Origin: Aggregatilineales bacterium
GTDB lineage: Bacteria > Chloroflexota > Anaerolineae > Aggregatilineales > Ch27
Reading direction: 5' to 3'
Length of the DNA: 64,000 nucleotides
Assembly (NCBI GenBank): GCA_029976005.1
Contig: JARKOQ010000096.1
Coordinates: 1-64,000, forward strand
This document shows, one piece after another, positions 23,031-30,839 of the stretch. The notes under the pieces were generated by a model. That model did not search any database. It was given only the letters and a program-made list of their open reading frames with translations, and had not been told where the DNA came from. The position numbers and the translations under genes were made by a program. How positions within the stretch are numbered: the first letter of the stretch is position 1; each line of letters begins with the position of its first letter.

Positions 23031-24305
23031 ATGCAAGCCGTCGACCTGTTGATCACCCATGCCCGGCAGCTCTGCGTCATCCCGCCCGGCCCGTCCGGCC
23101 CGCAGCGCGGCCGTTCGCTCGGCGATCTCGGCCTGATCGAGGACGGCGCGCTGGCCATTCGCGCCGACCGCGTCGTGGCCGCCGGACCGAGCAGCGATCT
23201 CCTGGCGGCCTACACCGCGCAGCAGATGATCGACGCCTCCGGCAGGTTGGTCACGCCCGGCCTGGTCGACCCGCACACCCACCTGATCTGGGCCGGCGAC
23301 CGGGCCGTCGAATTCGAGCGCCGGATCGCGGGAGCGACCTACCAGCAGATCATGGCCGAAGGCGGCGGTATCGCCTTCACCACCCGCGCCACCCGCCGCG
23401 CCAGCCTGGACGAACTGATCGGGCTGGGCCGCGCCCGGCTGGATACGGCGCTCCAGCACGGCACGACCACGATCGAGATCAAAACCGGCTACGGGCTGGA
23501 TACCGCGACCGAGATCAAGATGCTGGAAGCCATCGCCGCGCTCTCCGCAACCCATCCGGCCCGCATCGTGCCGACCTTCATCGGCGCGCACGCCATCCCC
23601 GCCGAATACGCCGGCCGGACTGACGCCTACGTCGATCTCGTCATCCGCGAAATGATCCCGGCCGTAGCCGAATGGAAGGCCAGGCGCTGGCCGGGCGACC
23701 TGTTCTGCGACGTATTCTGCGAGGACGGCGCGTTCGACCTCGACCAGACGCGCCGGATTCTGGAAGCCGCCCGCGCCGCGGGCATGAAGCTTAAAATCCA
23801 CGTGGACGAGTTCAAGGCATTGGGAGGCACGAGCCTGGGCGTCGAGCTGGGCGCGACCTCGCTCGATCACCTGGACGTCACCCCGGACGGCGAGATCGCG
23901 CTGCTTGGCCGGAGCGCGACGGTGGCCGTCGCCCTGCCGACCACGCCCTTCGGCCTCGGCCAGAGCCACTTTACCCCGGTGCAAAAACTGCTGGATGCGG
24001 GTGCCGCCGTCGCCCTGGCGACCGACTGCAACCCCGGCCCGGCCTGGACGGAGAACATGCAGTTCGTGATGGCCCTGGCCGCCCGTTACTGCCGCCTGAC
24101 TCCGGCCCAGACACTCGTCGCCAGCACGCTCAACGCGGCCTGCGCCCTGGCCCTGGGCGGCCAGGCCGGCAGCCTGGCCCCCGGTCACGCCGCCGACCTG
24201 ATCATCTGGAAGACGGGCGACTACCGTGACCTGGCCTACCACTTCGGAGTCAACCAGGTCGATCAGGTTTTAATCGGCGGCTCGGTCGTCCACCAGGCCT
24301 ACTGA
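23031..24305 (+). CDS. hutI: Imidazolonepropionase
   Basis: Third step of histidine breakdown: opens imidazolone-5-propionate to N-formimino-L-glutamate. The 424-residue amidohydrolase carries the metal-binding VDPHTHLIWAGDR (about 80-92), the substrate loop TYQQIMAEGGGIAFTTRATR, IEIKTGYGL, KIHVDEF with a metal His and ATDCNPGPAWTENM with the metal Asp. ATG 23031 has AAAGGA upstream. No other hut gene is in the window, so the pathway genes are scattered or incomplete. A methyltransferase follows 12 bases later. Confidence 0.95.
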   Translation: MQAVDLLITHARQLCVIPPGPSGPQRGRSLGDLGLIEDGALAIRADRVVAAGPSSDLLAAYTAQQMIDASGRLVTPGLVDPHTHLIWAGDRAVEFERRIAGATYQQIMAEGGGIAFTTRATRRASLDELIGLGRARLDTALQHGTTTIEIKTGYGLDTATEIKMLEAIAALSATHPARIVPTFIGAHAIPAEYAGRTDAYVDLVIREMIPAVAEWKARRWPGDLFCDVFCEDGAFDLDQTRRILEAARAAGMKLKIHVDEFKALGGTSLGVELGATSLDHLDVTPDGEIALLGRSATVAVALPTTPFGLGQSHFTPVQKLLDAGAAVALATDCNPGPAWTENMQFVMALAARYCRLTPAQTLVASTLNAACALALGGQAGSLAPGHAADLIIWKTGDYRDLAYHFGVNQVDQVLIGGSVVHQAY

Positions 24306-24317
24306 AAGGATTCCCAC

Positions 24318-25127
24318 GTGCAAACTGAAGACTACACCGGAGCCAACCGCAAGGCCTGGAACACGAGCGCGGCGATCCATGCCGGCAGCCAGATGGAGAC
24401 CCTGCTGCGCGGCTTTCGCCAGCCGGGTTATAGCTGCCTGGACGCGATCGCAACCGGCCTGCTGCGCGACCTGGGACTGGCCGGCAGGAACGTGGCCCAG
24501 CTTTGCTGCAACAACGGCCGGGAGCTGCTCTCGATCAGGAACCTGGGCGCGGCCGATTGCGTCGGGTTCGACATCGCGGACGAGTTCATCGCCCAGGCCC
24601 GCCAGCTTGCCGCCGCCGGGAACACCCCCTGCGAATTCGTCCGCTCGGACGTTTACGCCATTCCCGCCCGTTACGACCAGCGCTTCGACCTCGTCTTCAT
24701 CAGCATTGGCGCGCTGGGTTGGTTGCCCGACCTGCCGGGATTCCTCGGCGTGGTCGACCGGCTGCTGCGCCCCGGCGGCGCGCTGCTGATCTACGAGATG
24801 CACCCGATCCTGGACATGTTCAACGAGGAGGACAGCGCCGATCCGCCGCCGCTGCGCCACTCTTACTTCCGCACGGAGCCGTACGTGGAATCAGACGGGC
24901 TGGATTACTACACGGGGACGATCTACGACTCCGGCCCTACCTATTGGTTCCATCACGGTCTCGCGGAAGTCGTACAGGGCGTTCTGGATGTCGGCCTGAT
25001 CTTGCGCCACCTCCGGGAGTACGGGCACGATATCTCCAGCACCTTCGCCCATTTCGAGGCGCTGGCAGTCAAGCCGCCGCTGTGCTACACCCTGCTGGCC
25101 GAAAAACCGGTAGCGCCCGCCCTGTAA
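24318..25127 (+). CDS. SAM-dependent class I methyltransferase
   Basis: A 269-residue Rossmann-fold methyltransferase. SAM-binding motif I reads NVAQLCCNNGRELLSI (about 56-71), motif II CVGFDIADEFI, and a later motif LLRPGGALLIYEMHP (about 150-164). The first motif has Cys-Asn-Asn-Gly rather than the usual Gly-x-Gly, a variant seen in some small-molecule methyltransferases. Substrate unknown. Starts at GTG 24318 with AAAGGA seven bases upstream and is likely cotranscribed with hutI. Confidence 0.85.
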   Translation: MQTEDYTGANRKAWNTSAAIHAGSQMETLLRGFRQPGYSCLDAIATGLLRDLGLAGRNVAQLCCNNGRELLSIRNLGAADCVGFDIADEFIAQARQLAAAGNTPCEFVRSDVYAIPARYDQRFDLVFISIGALGWLPDLPGFLGVVDRLLRPGGALLIYEMHPILDMFNEEDSADPPPLRHSYFRTEPYVESDGLDYYTGTIYDSGPTYWFHHGLAEVVQGVLDVGLILRHLREYGHDISSTFAHFEALAVKPPLCYTLLAEKPVAPAL

Positions 25128-25184
25128 CCGGAGCCGCCCCGCCCGCATCCAAACCAGACCGTCCGGTTATCCGGGAGATACGCC

Positions 25185-25622
25185 ATGTGGACCCGACTTC
25201 GCCGCTTTGCGCGCGCCCATCCCAATCTGACCGTGATCCTGCTCGTGCTGCTCGCCTTCGGGCTGGCACAGCTCTTCCTCGGCACCCGCGCCACGCCGAT
25301 CGACTCGCTTGAGGCGCTCCAGGCGCGGCTGGCGGGCGGCCAGCCAAGCGTGGTCGAGTTCTACTCCAACCTCTGAACGCAGTGCCTGATCAGCAAGCCC
25401 ATCGTGGACGGGCTGGAACGCGAACTGGCCGGGCAAGCGGACGTGATTCGTATCGATCTCTTGAGCGACCTGGGGCGGACCATTGCCGGAGCGTACGGCG
25501 TAAGGGCCGTGCCGACGACGCTGGTCGTCGATGGAATGGGACAGGTGGCGCTCTACACGGCGGGAATCCCCAACGCGTCGCAATTGCGCGAGGCCGTGCT
25601 CAGCCTGAACGCGGGCCAGTAA
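25185..25622 (+). CDS. Membrane-anchored thioredoxin-like protein, probable selenoprotein (UxxC)
   Basis: One 146-codon frame is interrupted only by TGA at 25374-25376. Residues 14-32 are a TM anchor (LTVILLVLLAFGLAQLFLG), so the domain faces outside. The thioredoxin part reads VVEFYSNL, then TGA, then TQCLISKP. Homologues I know have EFYSN followed by x-Cys-x-x-Cys-Leu, so the TGA falls exactly on the first catalytic cysteine and would make Sec64-x-x-Cys67. The frame then continues normally through AGAYGVRAVPTTLVVD, with the cis-proline loop, to a stop at 25620-25622. A hairpin at 25396-25414 fits a bacterial SECIS. CGGGAGA precedes ATG 25185. A Cys-to-stop pseudogene is the alternative. Confidence 0.75.
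25396..25414 (+). promoter_or_regulatory. SECIS-like hairpin after the in-frame TGA
   Basis: Five base pairs (25396-25400 with 25410-25414), an A-C mismatch, two more pairs (25402-25403 with 25407-25408) and an apical GUG triloop at 25404-25406. The loop begins 27 nt after the TGA and starts with G followed by U, as bacterial SECIS models require (loop within about 16-37 nt, G in the first two loop positions). Confidence 0.6.
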
Positions 25623-25634
25623 CGGCCCCCCGCA

Positions 25635-26444
25635 TCACAGGCCATCCCGGCCTTTGATCCACGCGACCATCCGCCGCCCCCGACTGCCGCCCAGCAGGGT
25701 ACGTCCGGCCGCCCGGCGCAGGCGGTACCCATGGGCCGCCACCCCTGACTCGAACCACAGCTCCGGGTGGGTATTGAGGTAGAGGCTGGCTCCCGGAGTC
25801 TGCGCCAGGGCGATCACGTCGCAATCGGCCAGGCGCGGCAGCGCTGCCGCGCCGTGACGCAGCCGGTACTCCTGCGCGTCCGCGCGCAGCGGATAGCGCC
25901 GCCACTCCCAGCCAGCGTCGCTGACGTACTGCACGCGCCCGAAGTCGATGCTGGCATACCCATCGCCAAGCAGGCCGCACGCTTCCAGCAGATCGGGACG
26001 CGCCTTGAGAAGCTGCTTGTTGTCGTAGCCTGGTGCGCCGTGCGCCGCGACACTCTGAATCTCGAACCCCGCCGCGCGCAGCATTTCAACATCCGTCTGA
26101 AACAAATCCGCAGCAGCGGGAATGTCGCCCCGGCAGCGGCTCAGGACGGCGTGATGATAGCCGATCTCGTGCCCCAGCACGGCGATTTCCCGCATCACTG
26201 TGACCCGGTACAGAGCCGGGGGAAACGTGTGCCAGTAGAACGTGGCGCGCAGGCCAAAGCCGTGCAGCAGGTAGGCCATGTCCAGCGCGTGCTGCGGCCG
26301 GTCGTCGATGTCAAAACGCAGGATGACGAATCCCGAGTCGGGCTGGGCGCGCAGATAGTCCGCCATCGTCAGCGGACGCAGCGGTCCGGAACGGATGGCC
26401 TCGCACAGCCGGCGATAAGCGGAGAGCGTGAACGGTATCGGCAT
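25635..26444 (-). CDS. Polysaccharide deacetylase-like protein
   Basis: A 269-residue NodB-type (beta/alpha)7 protein without a clear signal peptide. Visible landmarks are VILRFDIDDRP (about 39-49) with the metal/catalytic Asp pair, GLRATFYWHTFPP, GHEIGYHHAVLSR (about 91-103, the HxxxH metal motif appears as His-Glu-x-x-x-His-His) and a C-terminal LYLNTHPELW (about 227-236) that carries the conserved His. Substrate could be a glycan or a small amide. It converges with the thioredoxin-like gene, 12 bases apart. Confidence 0.78.
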   Translation of the reverse strand: MPIPFTLSAYRRLCEAIRSGPLRPLTMADYLRAQPDSGFVILRFDIDDRPQHALDMAYLLHGFGLRATFYWHTFPPALYRVTVMREIAVLGHEIGYHHAVLSRCRGDIPAAADLFQTDVEMLRAAGFEIQSVAAHGAPGYDNKQLLKARPDLLEACGLLGDGYASIDFGRVQYVSDAGWEWRRYPLRADAQEYRLRHGAAALPRLADCDVIALAQTPGASLYLNTHPELWFESGVAAHGYRLRRAAGRTLLGGSRGRRMVAWIKGRDGL

Positions 26445-26512
26445 CGTATCGAAGAGGGGCGCTGGTTGGGCGCCCCTCCATGTTGCTCCAAACCTGCTGG
26501 CCCACGCCGGGC

Positions 26513-29383
26513 CTAACGACCGCGCGCGTAGTTGATGAAGTCATCCACCTGGGTGGTGTGGACGTTCCGGAAGCAGATCGACTGCCCGCCGCTAAGCGCC
26601 ACCGACTGGAAGCCGGGGCACGAACCACTGACAATCGCCAGCTCGGTGCGCATCTGGGCCAGCGCCAGCAGCCCGGCGCTGTTACTGGTGCACTGGCGGC
26701 TCACCGGCCCGATCGGCGCGGTGCGATTGTAGGCGGCGATCACCTGGCTAGCTGAGTCGCTGCCGGAGCAGCCACCCTCGGCCCGCAGCACCGTCCACAG
26801 GCTCATGTTCGCATTGGCGAACGGAATTGGCGCGGCACCCACGTTGCCCTGGGTCTCCAGGCAGTCGCCCTGGCTGACCCAGCCGGTCAGCCCGCTCCCG
26901 CTTTCGATCAGGAGCCAGCGCGCCTCGGCATCACGCGCCACGATGGAAAACAGCCCGCTGTCCGCGCCAACGACCGCCAGCACGTCACCGCTTGCCTGAG
27001 GCGTGCGGCGCAGGTTGGTGTCGCACACCACGTCCGCGACGGGCGGCCCATCGTAGCTGGACACTTCCCGCAGCGGCAGGCCCATCACATTCCCCTGGAT
27101 CGCCAGGCACGAGCCGTTGGCCGTCCATCCTTCGCGGCCATCGGCGGCCACCTGGACGTACAGCCAGCTTGCGTCGTCGTTGCGCCCGACAAGGTTCAGC
27201 AGGCCATCGCCAATCCGCACCACGTCGATCCGCTCGCCTTCGCCGGAAGGCGTGGCGCGCAGGTTCTGGTCGCAGACGATGGTAGCGACCGCCGGGCCGG
27301 TATACTCAGGCGACGACACGTCGATCGCCGGTGCGTCGGTCAGGCGACCCACCACGCTCAGGCAGGCATTGGTCGCCGCCCAGCCCACCGTGCCGTTTTC
27401 CAGCGTGATCTGCATCCAGGCATTGTCGGACGTCCGTCCGGTGATCGCCAGATCGCCTTCCACGCCGTTCACGATGAACAGGGTTTCGGCCTGCCGATCC
27501 GGCAGCACGCGCAGATACTGCGAGCAGTTGACGGCGGCCATCGGCGGCCCTGCGTACGGCGCGGCCGTGGTATCGATCACCGGGACCGAATAGAAGTCGC
27601 CCCGCACGCCCAGGCAGACGCCCGTCGCGGCCCAGCCAACCGTGCCATCCTGCAGCGCGATCTGCATCCAACTGCTGTTGGCTGAACGCCCGGTGATGTG
27701 CAGTTCACCCTCGGTACCGTTCAGCGTGACCAGGGTCGGCGCGTTGTCCTCCGGCAGTCTGCGGAGATACTGCGAGCAACTCACGGTCGCCACGGCCGGG
27801 CCGGTATACTGGTCGGGCGCGATCACCGGCCGGCTGTAGACGTTCCCGACCACATTCAGGCAGCTCCCCAGCGCCGTCCATCCCTGGGAGCCGTCCGGTT
27901 TGGTCACGAAGACCCAACCGCCATCGCTGCTGCGGCCTTCGATCGACAGGGCCGTGCCCGCCGGCATGGGATCGAGCGTCCTGGCGTTCATGTCCGGCGC
28001 GGTGCGCAAGTACTGGGTACAAACGACCGTCGCCACCGGCTCGCCCGCAGCGCTGACCTGGTCAAGCTCCGGCAGGCTGTAGACGTTGCCCTGCACATCC
28101 AGGCAGCTTCCCCAGGCCGCCCAGCCCTGGAAGCTGCCGGGCAGGCTCAGATAAAGCCAGGTGCCATCCCCATTGCGGCCTTCCACGTTGTAGATGCCGT
28201 CCGAAGGCTGCATGATCGCCAGCCGCGCGCCTTCCGCGTTGGGCGTGGCGCGCAGATACTGCGAGCACGCGATCCGGGCGGTGGGCGCGATGTTGACCGT
28301 GACGTTGGTCACGCCGCTCACGACATCCGGCGCGCTGAGCACGTTGCCCAAGACACTGACACAGCTTCCATTCCCCGTCCAACCCGCGGTGCCGTCGGCC
28401 AGCACGAGATAGACCCAGCCGCCGTTCTCGGTCCGTCCGGCCACCGCCACCGGCCCATCGGCCGGCCCAAGCACGCGAACGACCGCCGCGTCCGCGCGCG
28501 GCGCGGCGCGGAGGTACTGCTCGCAGCCGATCTGGGCGATCGGCGCCCCGGAATAGCCTTCCAGTTCCATGACCGGCGCATCCGCGAATTTGCCTTGAAT
28601 TCTCAGGCAGGAGCCGGTCGCCATCCAACCCTGCCAGCCTTCCACCGAGCTGATGTACGCCCAGCCCTGGTCAGCCGTCCGGCCGACGACGTCCAACACG
28701 CCCACGGAGGGTCCCAGCACCGCCAAACGGCGGCCATCATTGCCGGGATACGCGCGCAGGTTCTGGGTGCAGGCCAGCGTGCCGATCGGCGGGCCGCTGT
28801 AGGCAGCGGCCGCTTCGGTCATGGAAGGCACCGCGTAAAAATTGCCCTGAACCCGCAGACACTCGGTATAGGCCGCCCAGCCCACCAGCCCGCTCGCCGT
28901 GGTAACCTGGAGCCAGGAATTGTCGGCCGTGCGCTGGCTGATGCTCAAGGGATTGTCCGCCTCGCTCAGCACTTGCAGAACCTCGGCCCCGTTGGCCGGC
29001 GCACGGCGCAGATATTGCGAACAGACGACCGATGCTGTCGGCGGCGCGGTCAGCACGGAGAAGGCAATCTGGGCCGGATCGACGACCGGCAGCGCCGTGA
29101 ACGCCCCATTGACGGTCATGCAGTTGCCGTAATAGGCCCAGCCCTGCAACTCGCTGCCGACCTGCAAGAGCAGCCAATCCCCATACCGCCCCAGCGCGGG
29201 GTTGGTCTCACCGGCATTCATCAAGCCGATGCGCTGTGAATCTTCAGAGGGTTCCATCCGCAGATACTGGCTACAGGTGATCGTCGCGCTGATCCCGGTC
29301 TGCGCCGAGACGCTCCCGCCAACCAGGGCCAGCCCCCCCGCAAGCAGTGCCACCAAAGCTAACCAAGGCAGGGCACGTTTCAT
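26513..29383 (-). CDS. Secreted protein of ten tandem SH3-like repeats with paired cysteines
   Basis: A 956-residue exported protein. The signal peptide is MKRALPWLALVALLAGGLALVGGSVSAQ. Ten repeats of 80-87 residues follow (about 30-860). Each opens like a bacterial SH3 domain with C[ST]QYLR, has a central GR-x5-W (for example GRTADQGW) and ends GW-x6-CL-x-V-x-GN. Each repeat thus has two Cys, spaced about 55 apart, likely an intradomain disulfide. The last 95 residues form a different domain with four Cys (GGCSGSDSASQVIAAY, QCTSNSAG, GSCPGF, SICFRN). Such repeats commonly bind cell-wall peptides. ATG 29383 has AAGGAG and starts the signal peptide; earlier in-frame codons lack it. Confidence 0.85.
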   Translation of the reverse strand: MKRALPWLALVALLAGGLALVGGSVSAQTGISATITCSQYLRMEPSEDSQRIGLMNAGETNPALGRYGDWLLLQVGSELQGWAYYGNCMTVNGAFTALPVVDPAQIAFSVLTAPPTASVVCSQYLRRAPANGAEVLQVLSEADNPLSISQRTADNSWLQVTTASGLVGWAAYTECLRVQGNFYAVPSMTEAAAAYSGPPIGTLACTQNLRAYPGNDGRRLAVLGPSVGVLDVVGRTADQGWAYISSVEGWQGWMATGSCLRIQGKFADAPVMELEGYSGAPIAQIGCEQYLRAAPRADAAVVRVLGPADGPVAVAGRTENGGWVYLVLADGTAGWTGNGSCVSVLGNVLSAPDVVSGVTNVTVNIAPTARIACSQYLRATPNAEGARLAIMQPSDGIYNVEGRNGDGTWLYLSLPGSFQGWAAWGSCLDVQGNVYSLPELDQVSAAGEPVATVVCTQYLRTAPDMNARTLDPMPAGTALSIEGRSSDGGWVFVTKPDGSQGWTALGSCLNVVGNVYSRPVIAPDQYTGPAVATVSCSQYLRRLPEDNAPTLVTLNGTEGELHITGRSANSSWMQIALQDGTVGWAATGVCLGVRGDFYSVPVIDTTAAPYAGPPMAAVNCSQYLRVLPDRQAETLFIVNGVEGDLAITGRTSDNAWMQITLENGTVGWAATNACLSVVGRLTDAPAIDVSSPEYTGPAVATIVCDQNLRATPSGEGERIDVVRIGDGLLNLVGRNDDASWLYVQVAADGREGWTANGSCLAIQGNVMGLPLREVSSYDGPPVADVVCDTNLRRTPQASGDVLAVVGADSGLFSIVARDAEARWLLIESGSGLTGWVSQGDCLETQGNVGAAPIPFANANMSLWTVLRAEGGCSGSDSASQVIAAYNRTAPIGPVSRQCTSNSAGLLALAQMRTELAIVSGSCPGFQSVALSGGQSICFRNVHTTQVDDFINYARGR

Positions 29384-29808
29384 GGTCCGTTTCTCCTTAA
29401 AAGGGCGTACTGTCCCCATCGTACGCACACATTCCTATCCGCGCAAGTGCCGTCCCCCCGAAGAGGACGGCCGCCACTCCTTCGCCATACTCAATGGGCA
29501 TCCCGCGACACGACAAACGATCCGGGGGCCAGCGACTCTGTCCCGGCGACGCGCCAACAGGTCCCGTCGATCGGATCGGGTATGCTACGTCAGGCCAGGC
29601 AGGCATACCTGCATCATAAGGCGGCGGCTGGGCAGCGTCAAGCCGGGTCGGACCGGCAGCCGCGAGGAAACGCGATCGATCGAATTCCCGGCGGCAGCCG
29701 GGTGCATCCAGGCCATCGCCTTCGAGAATTCGATCGATCGTGAGCGGCTGTGCATCCTTCCGTCCTGTTCCCCTTTTCGAGGGCCGGGCCAATCTCGCCC
29801 GGATCACC
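29384..29808. other. 425-bp gap with a 15-bp perfect inverted repeat
   Basis: No credible gene. It must contain the promoter of the SH3-repeat gene and the end of the FAH-family gene. The main visible element is the inverted repeat at 29673-29740 (listed separately). Short frames across the gap read as non-coding by composition. Confidence 0.5.
29673..29740. repeat. 15-bp perfect inverted repeat
   Basis: CGATCGATCGAATTC at 29673-29687 and its exact complement at 29726-29740, with a 38-bp spacer that itself holds a small CCGGC/GCCGG hairpin (29688-29701). It lies 69 bases past the FAH-family stop. There is no T run on either strand, so a simple terminator is doubtful; operator, attachment-site or cruciform roles are open. 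Confidence 0.6.
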
Positions 29809-30804
29809 TCAGAGCATCAGGGGCTGGATCGTATTTCGCAGCACGCCCAACCCCGTGACCTCCAGGTCGACCCGATCGTGGGGTTGCAGCCAGCGGCCCA
29901 AGGACTCTTCCGCACCGAGGCTGAGCAAAGAGCCAGACCCGACCGCCCCACTCGCCAGCACGTCGCCCGGATACAGGGTGGCGTCCGCGCTGGCGCGCTC
30001 GATCATCTGCGGGAAGGTGAACAACATCTCCCGCGCGTTGCCCGGCAGGCTGTTCAGGGCGTGATCGTTGACGCTGACGATCATCTCCAGGTCGTAGCGG
30101 CGCTGGGGGCCGTCGCCAATAGCATACGGCTCCAGTTCGTCCGGCGTGACCAGGGTCGGCCCCAGCGACACCGCGAAGTCGCGGCCTTTGGCCGGGCCAA
30201 TCCCGACGCGCATCTCGTACATCTCCAGGTCGCGCGCGCACCAGTCGTTCATGATGGTGTAGCCCGCGATGAACGCCTCGGCCTCGCTGGCGCGGATGTT
30301 GCGGCCTTCCTGGCCGATCACGCACGCGATTTGAAGCTCGTAGTCCAGCCAGAACGACGCCGGTTGGGGAATCGGCTCACCCGGCCCATAGATCGCGTTG
30401 TGATTGCCGAAGAAGAAGATCGGATACTCGTGCCATTCGGGCGGCATGCCCAGACCGCGCCGCTGGCGGATCGCACGGGTGTGTGCCTCGAATGCGGCAA
30501 AGCAGCGCAGGGATCGCGGCCGGGGAACGGGCGCCAGCCGGCGCGTATGCGGCCGGATCAGCCCACCCCGCTGTTCGGCGGACAGCGCATCAAGGCTGCC
30601 GACCACGGCCGCCAGCGCTACACGGTCTTCAGAGTTGAATCCCAGGTAATCCCAGGGAGTCTGCGGAACCGGTGGCGTAACCAGTCCAAGCCAGGCCGGA
30701 ACCTGCGCGATGGCCTCGGCCAGGTTGTAGACGGACCCGAAAACTTCCACGCCAAGCTGTTCGCGCTGGCCCGTCTCCAGATCGTCATAATACAGAAAGC
30801 GCAT
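29809..30804 (-). CDS. Fumarylacetoacetate hydrolase family protein
   Basis: A 331-residue FAH-fold protein, close in length to fungal-type 'fumarylacetoacetase-like' enzymes. Metal-binding and catalytic landmarks include LDYELQIACVIG (about 166-177, Glu ligands), AFIAGYTIMNDWCARDLE (about 191-208, Asp ligand), PAKGRDFAVSLGP and LYPGDVLASGAVGSG near the C-terminus. Family members split diketo acids or act as hydratases or decarboxylases in aromatic breakdown; the exact substrate cannot be read. ATG 30804. It follows the Tad ATPase gene 35 bases downstream on the same strand. Confidence 0.87.
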   Translation of the reverse strand: MRFLYYDDLETGQREQLGVEVFGSVYNLAEAIAQVPAWLGLVTPPVPQTPWDYLGFNSEDRVALAAVVGSLDALSAEQRGGLIRPHTRRLAPVPRPRSLRCFAAFEAHTRAIRQRRGLGMPPEWHEYPIFFFGNHNAIYGPGEPIPQPASFWLDYELQIACVIGQEGRNIRASEAEAFIAGYTIMNDWCARDLEMYEMRVGIGPAKGRDFAVSLGPTLVTPDELEPYAIGDGPQRRYDLEMIVSVNDHALNSLPGNAREMLFTFPQMIERASADATLYPGDVLASGAVGSGSLLSLGAEESLGRWLQPHDRVDLEVTGLGVLRNTIQPLML

Positions 30805-30839
30805 GACCGCCCTCCCGATCCGTCACACCCCAGGGCACA

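Noticed and set aside
25404-25622. Separate short gene starting with GTG after the TGA
   Set aside because: It is the same frame as the upstream thioredoxin half, has no ribosome site, and lacks the fold's first strands; read-through of TGA explains it better.
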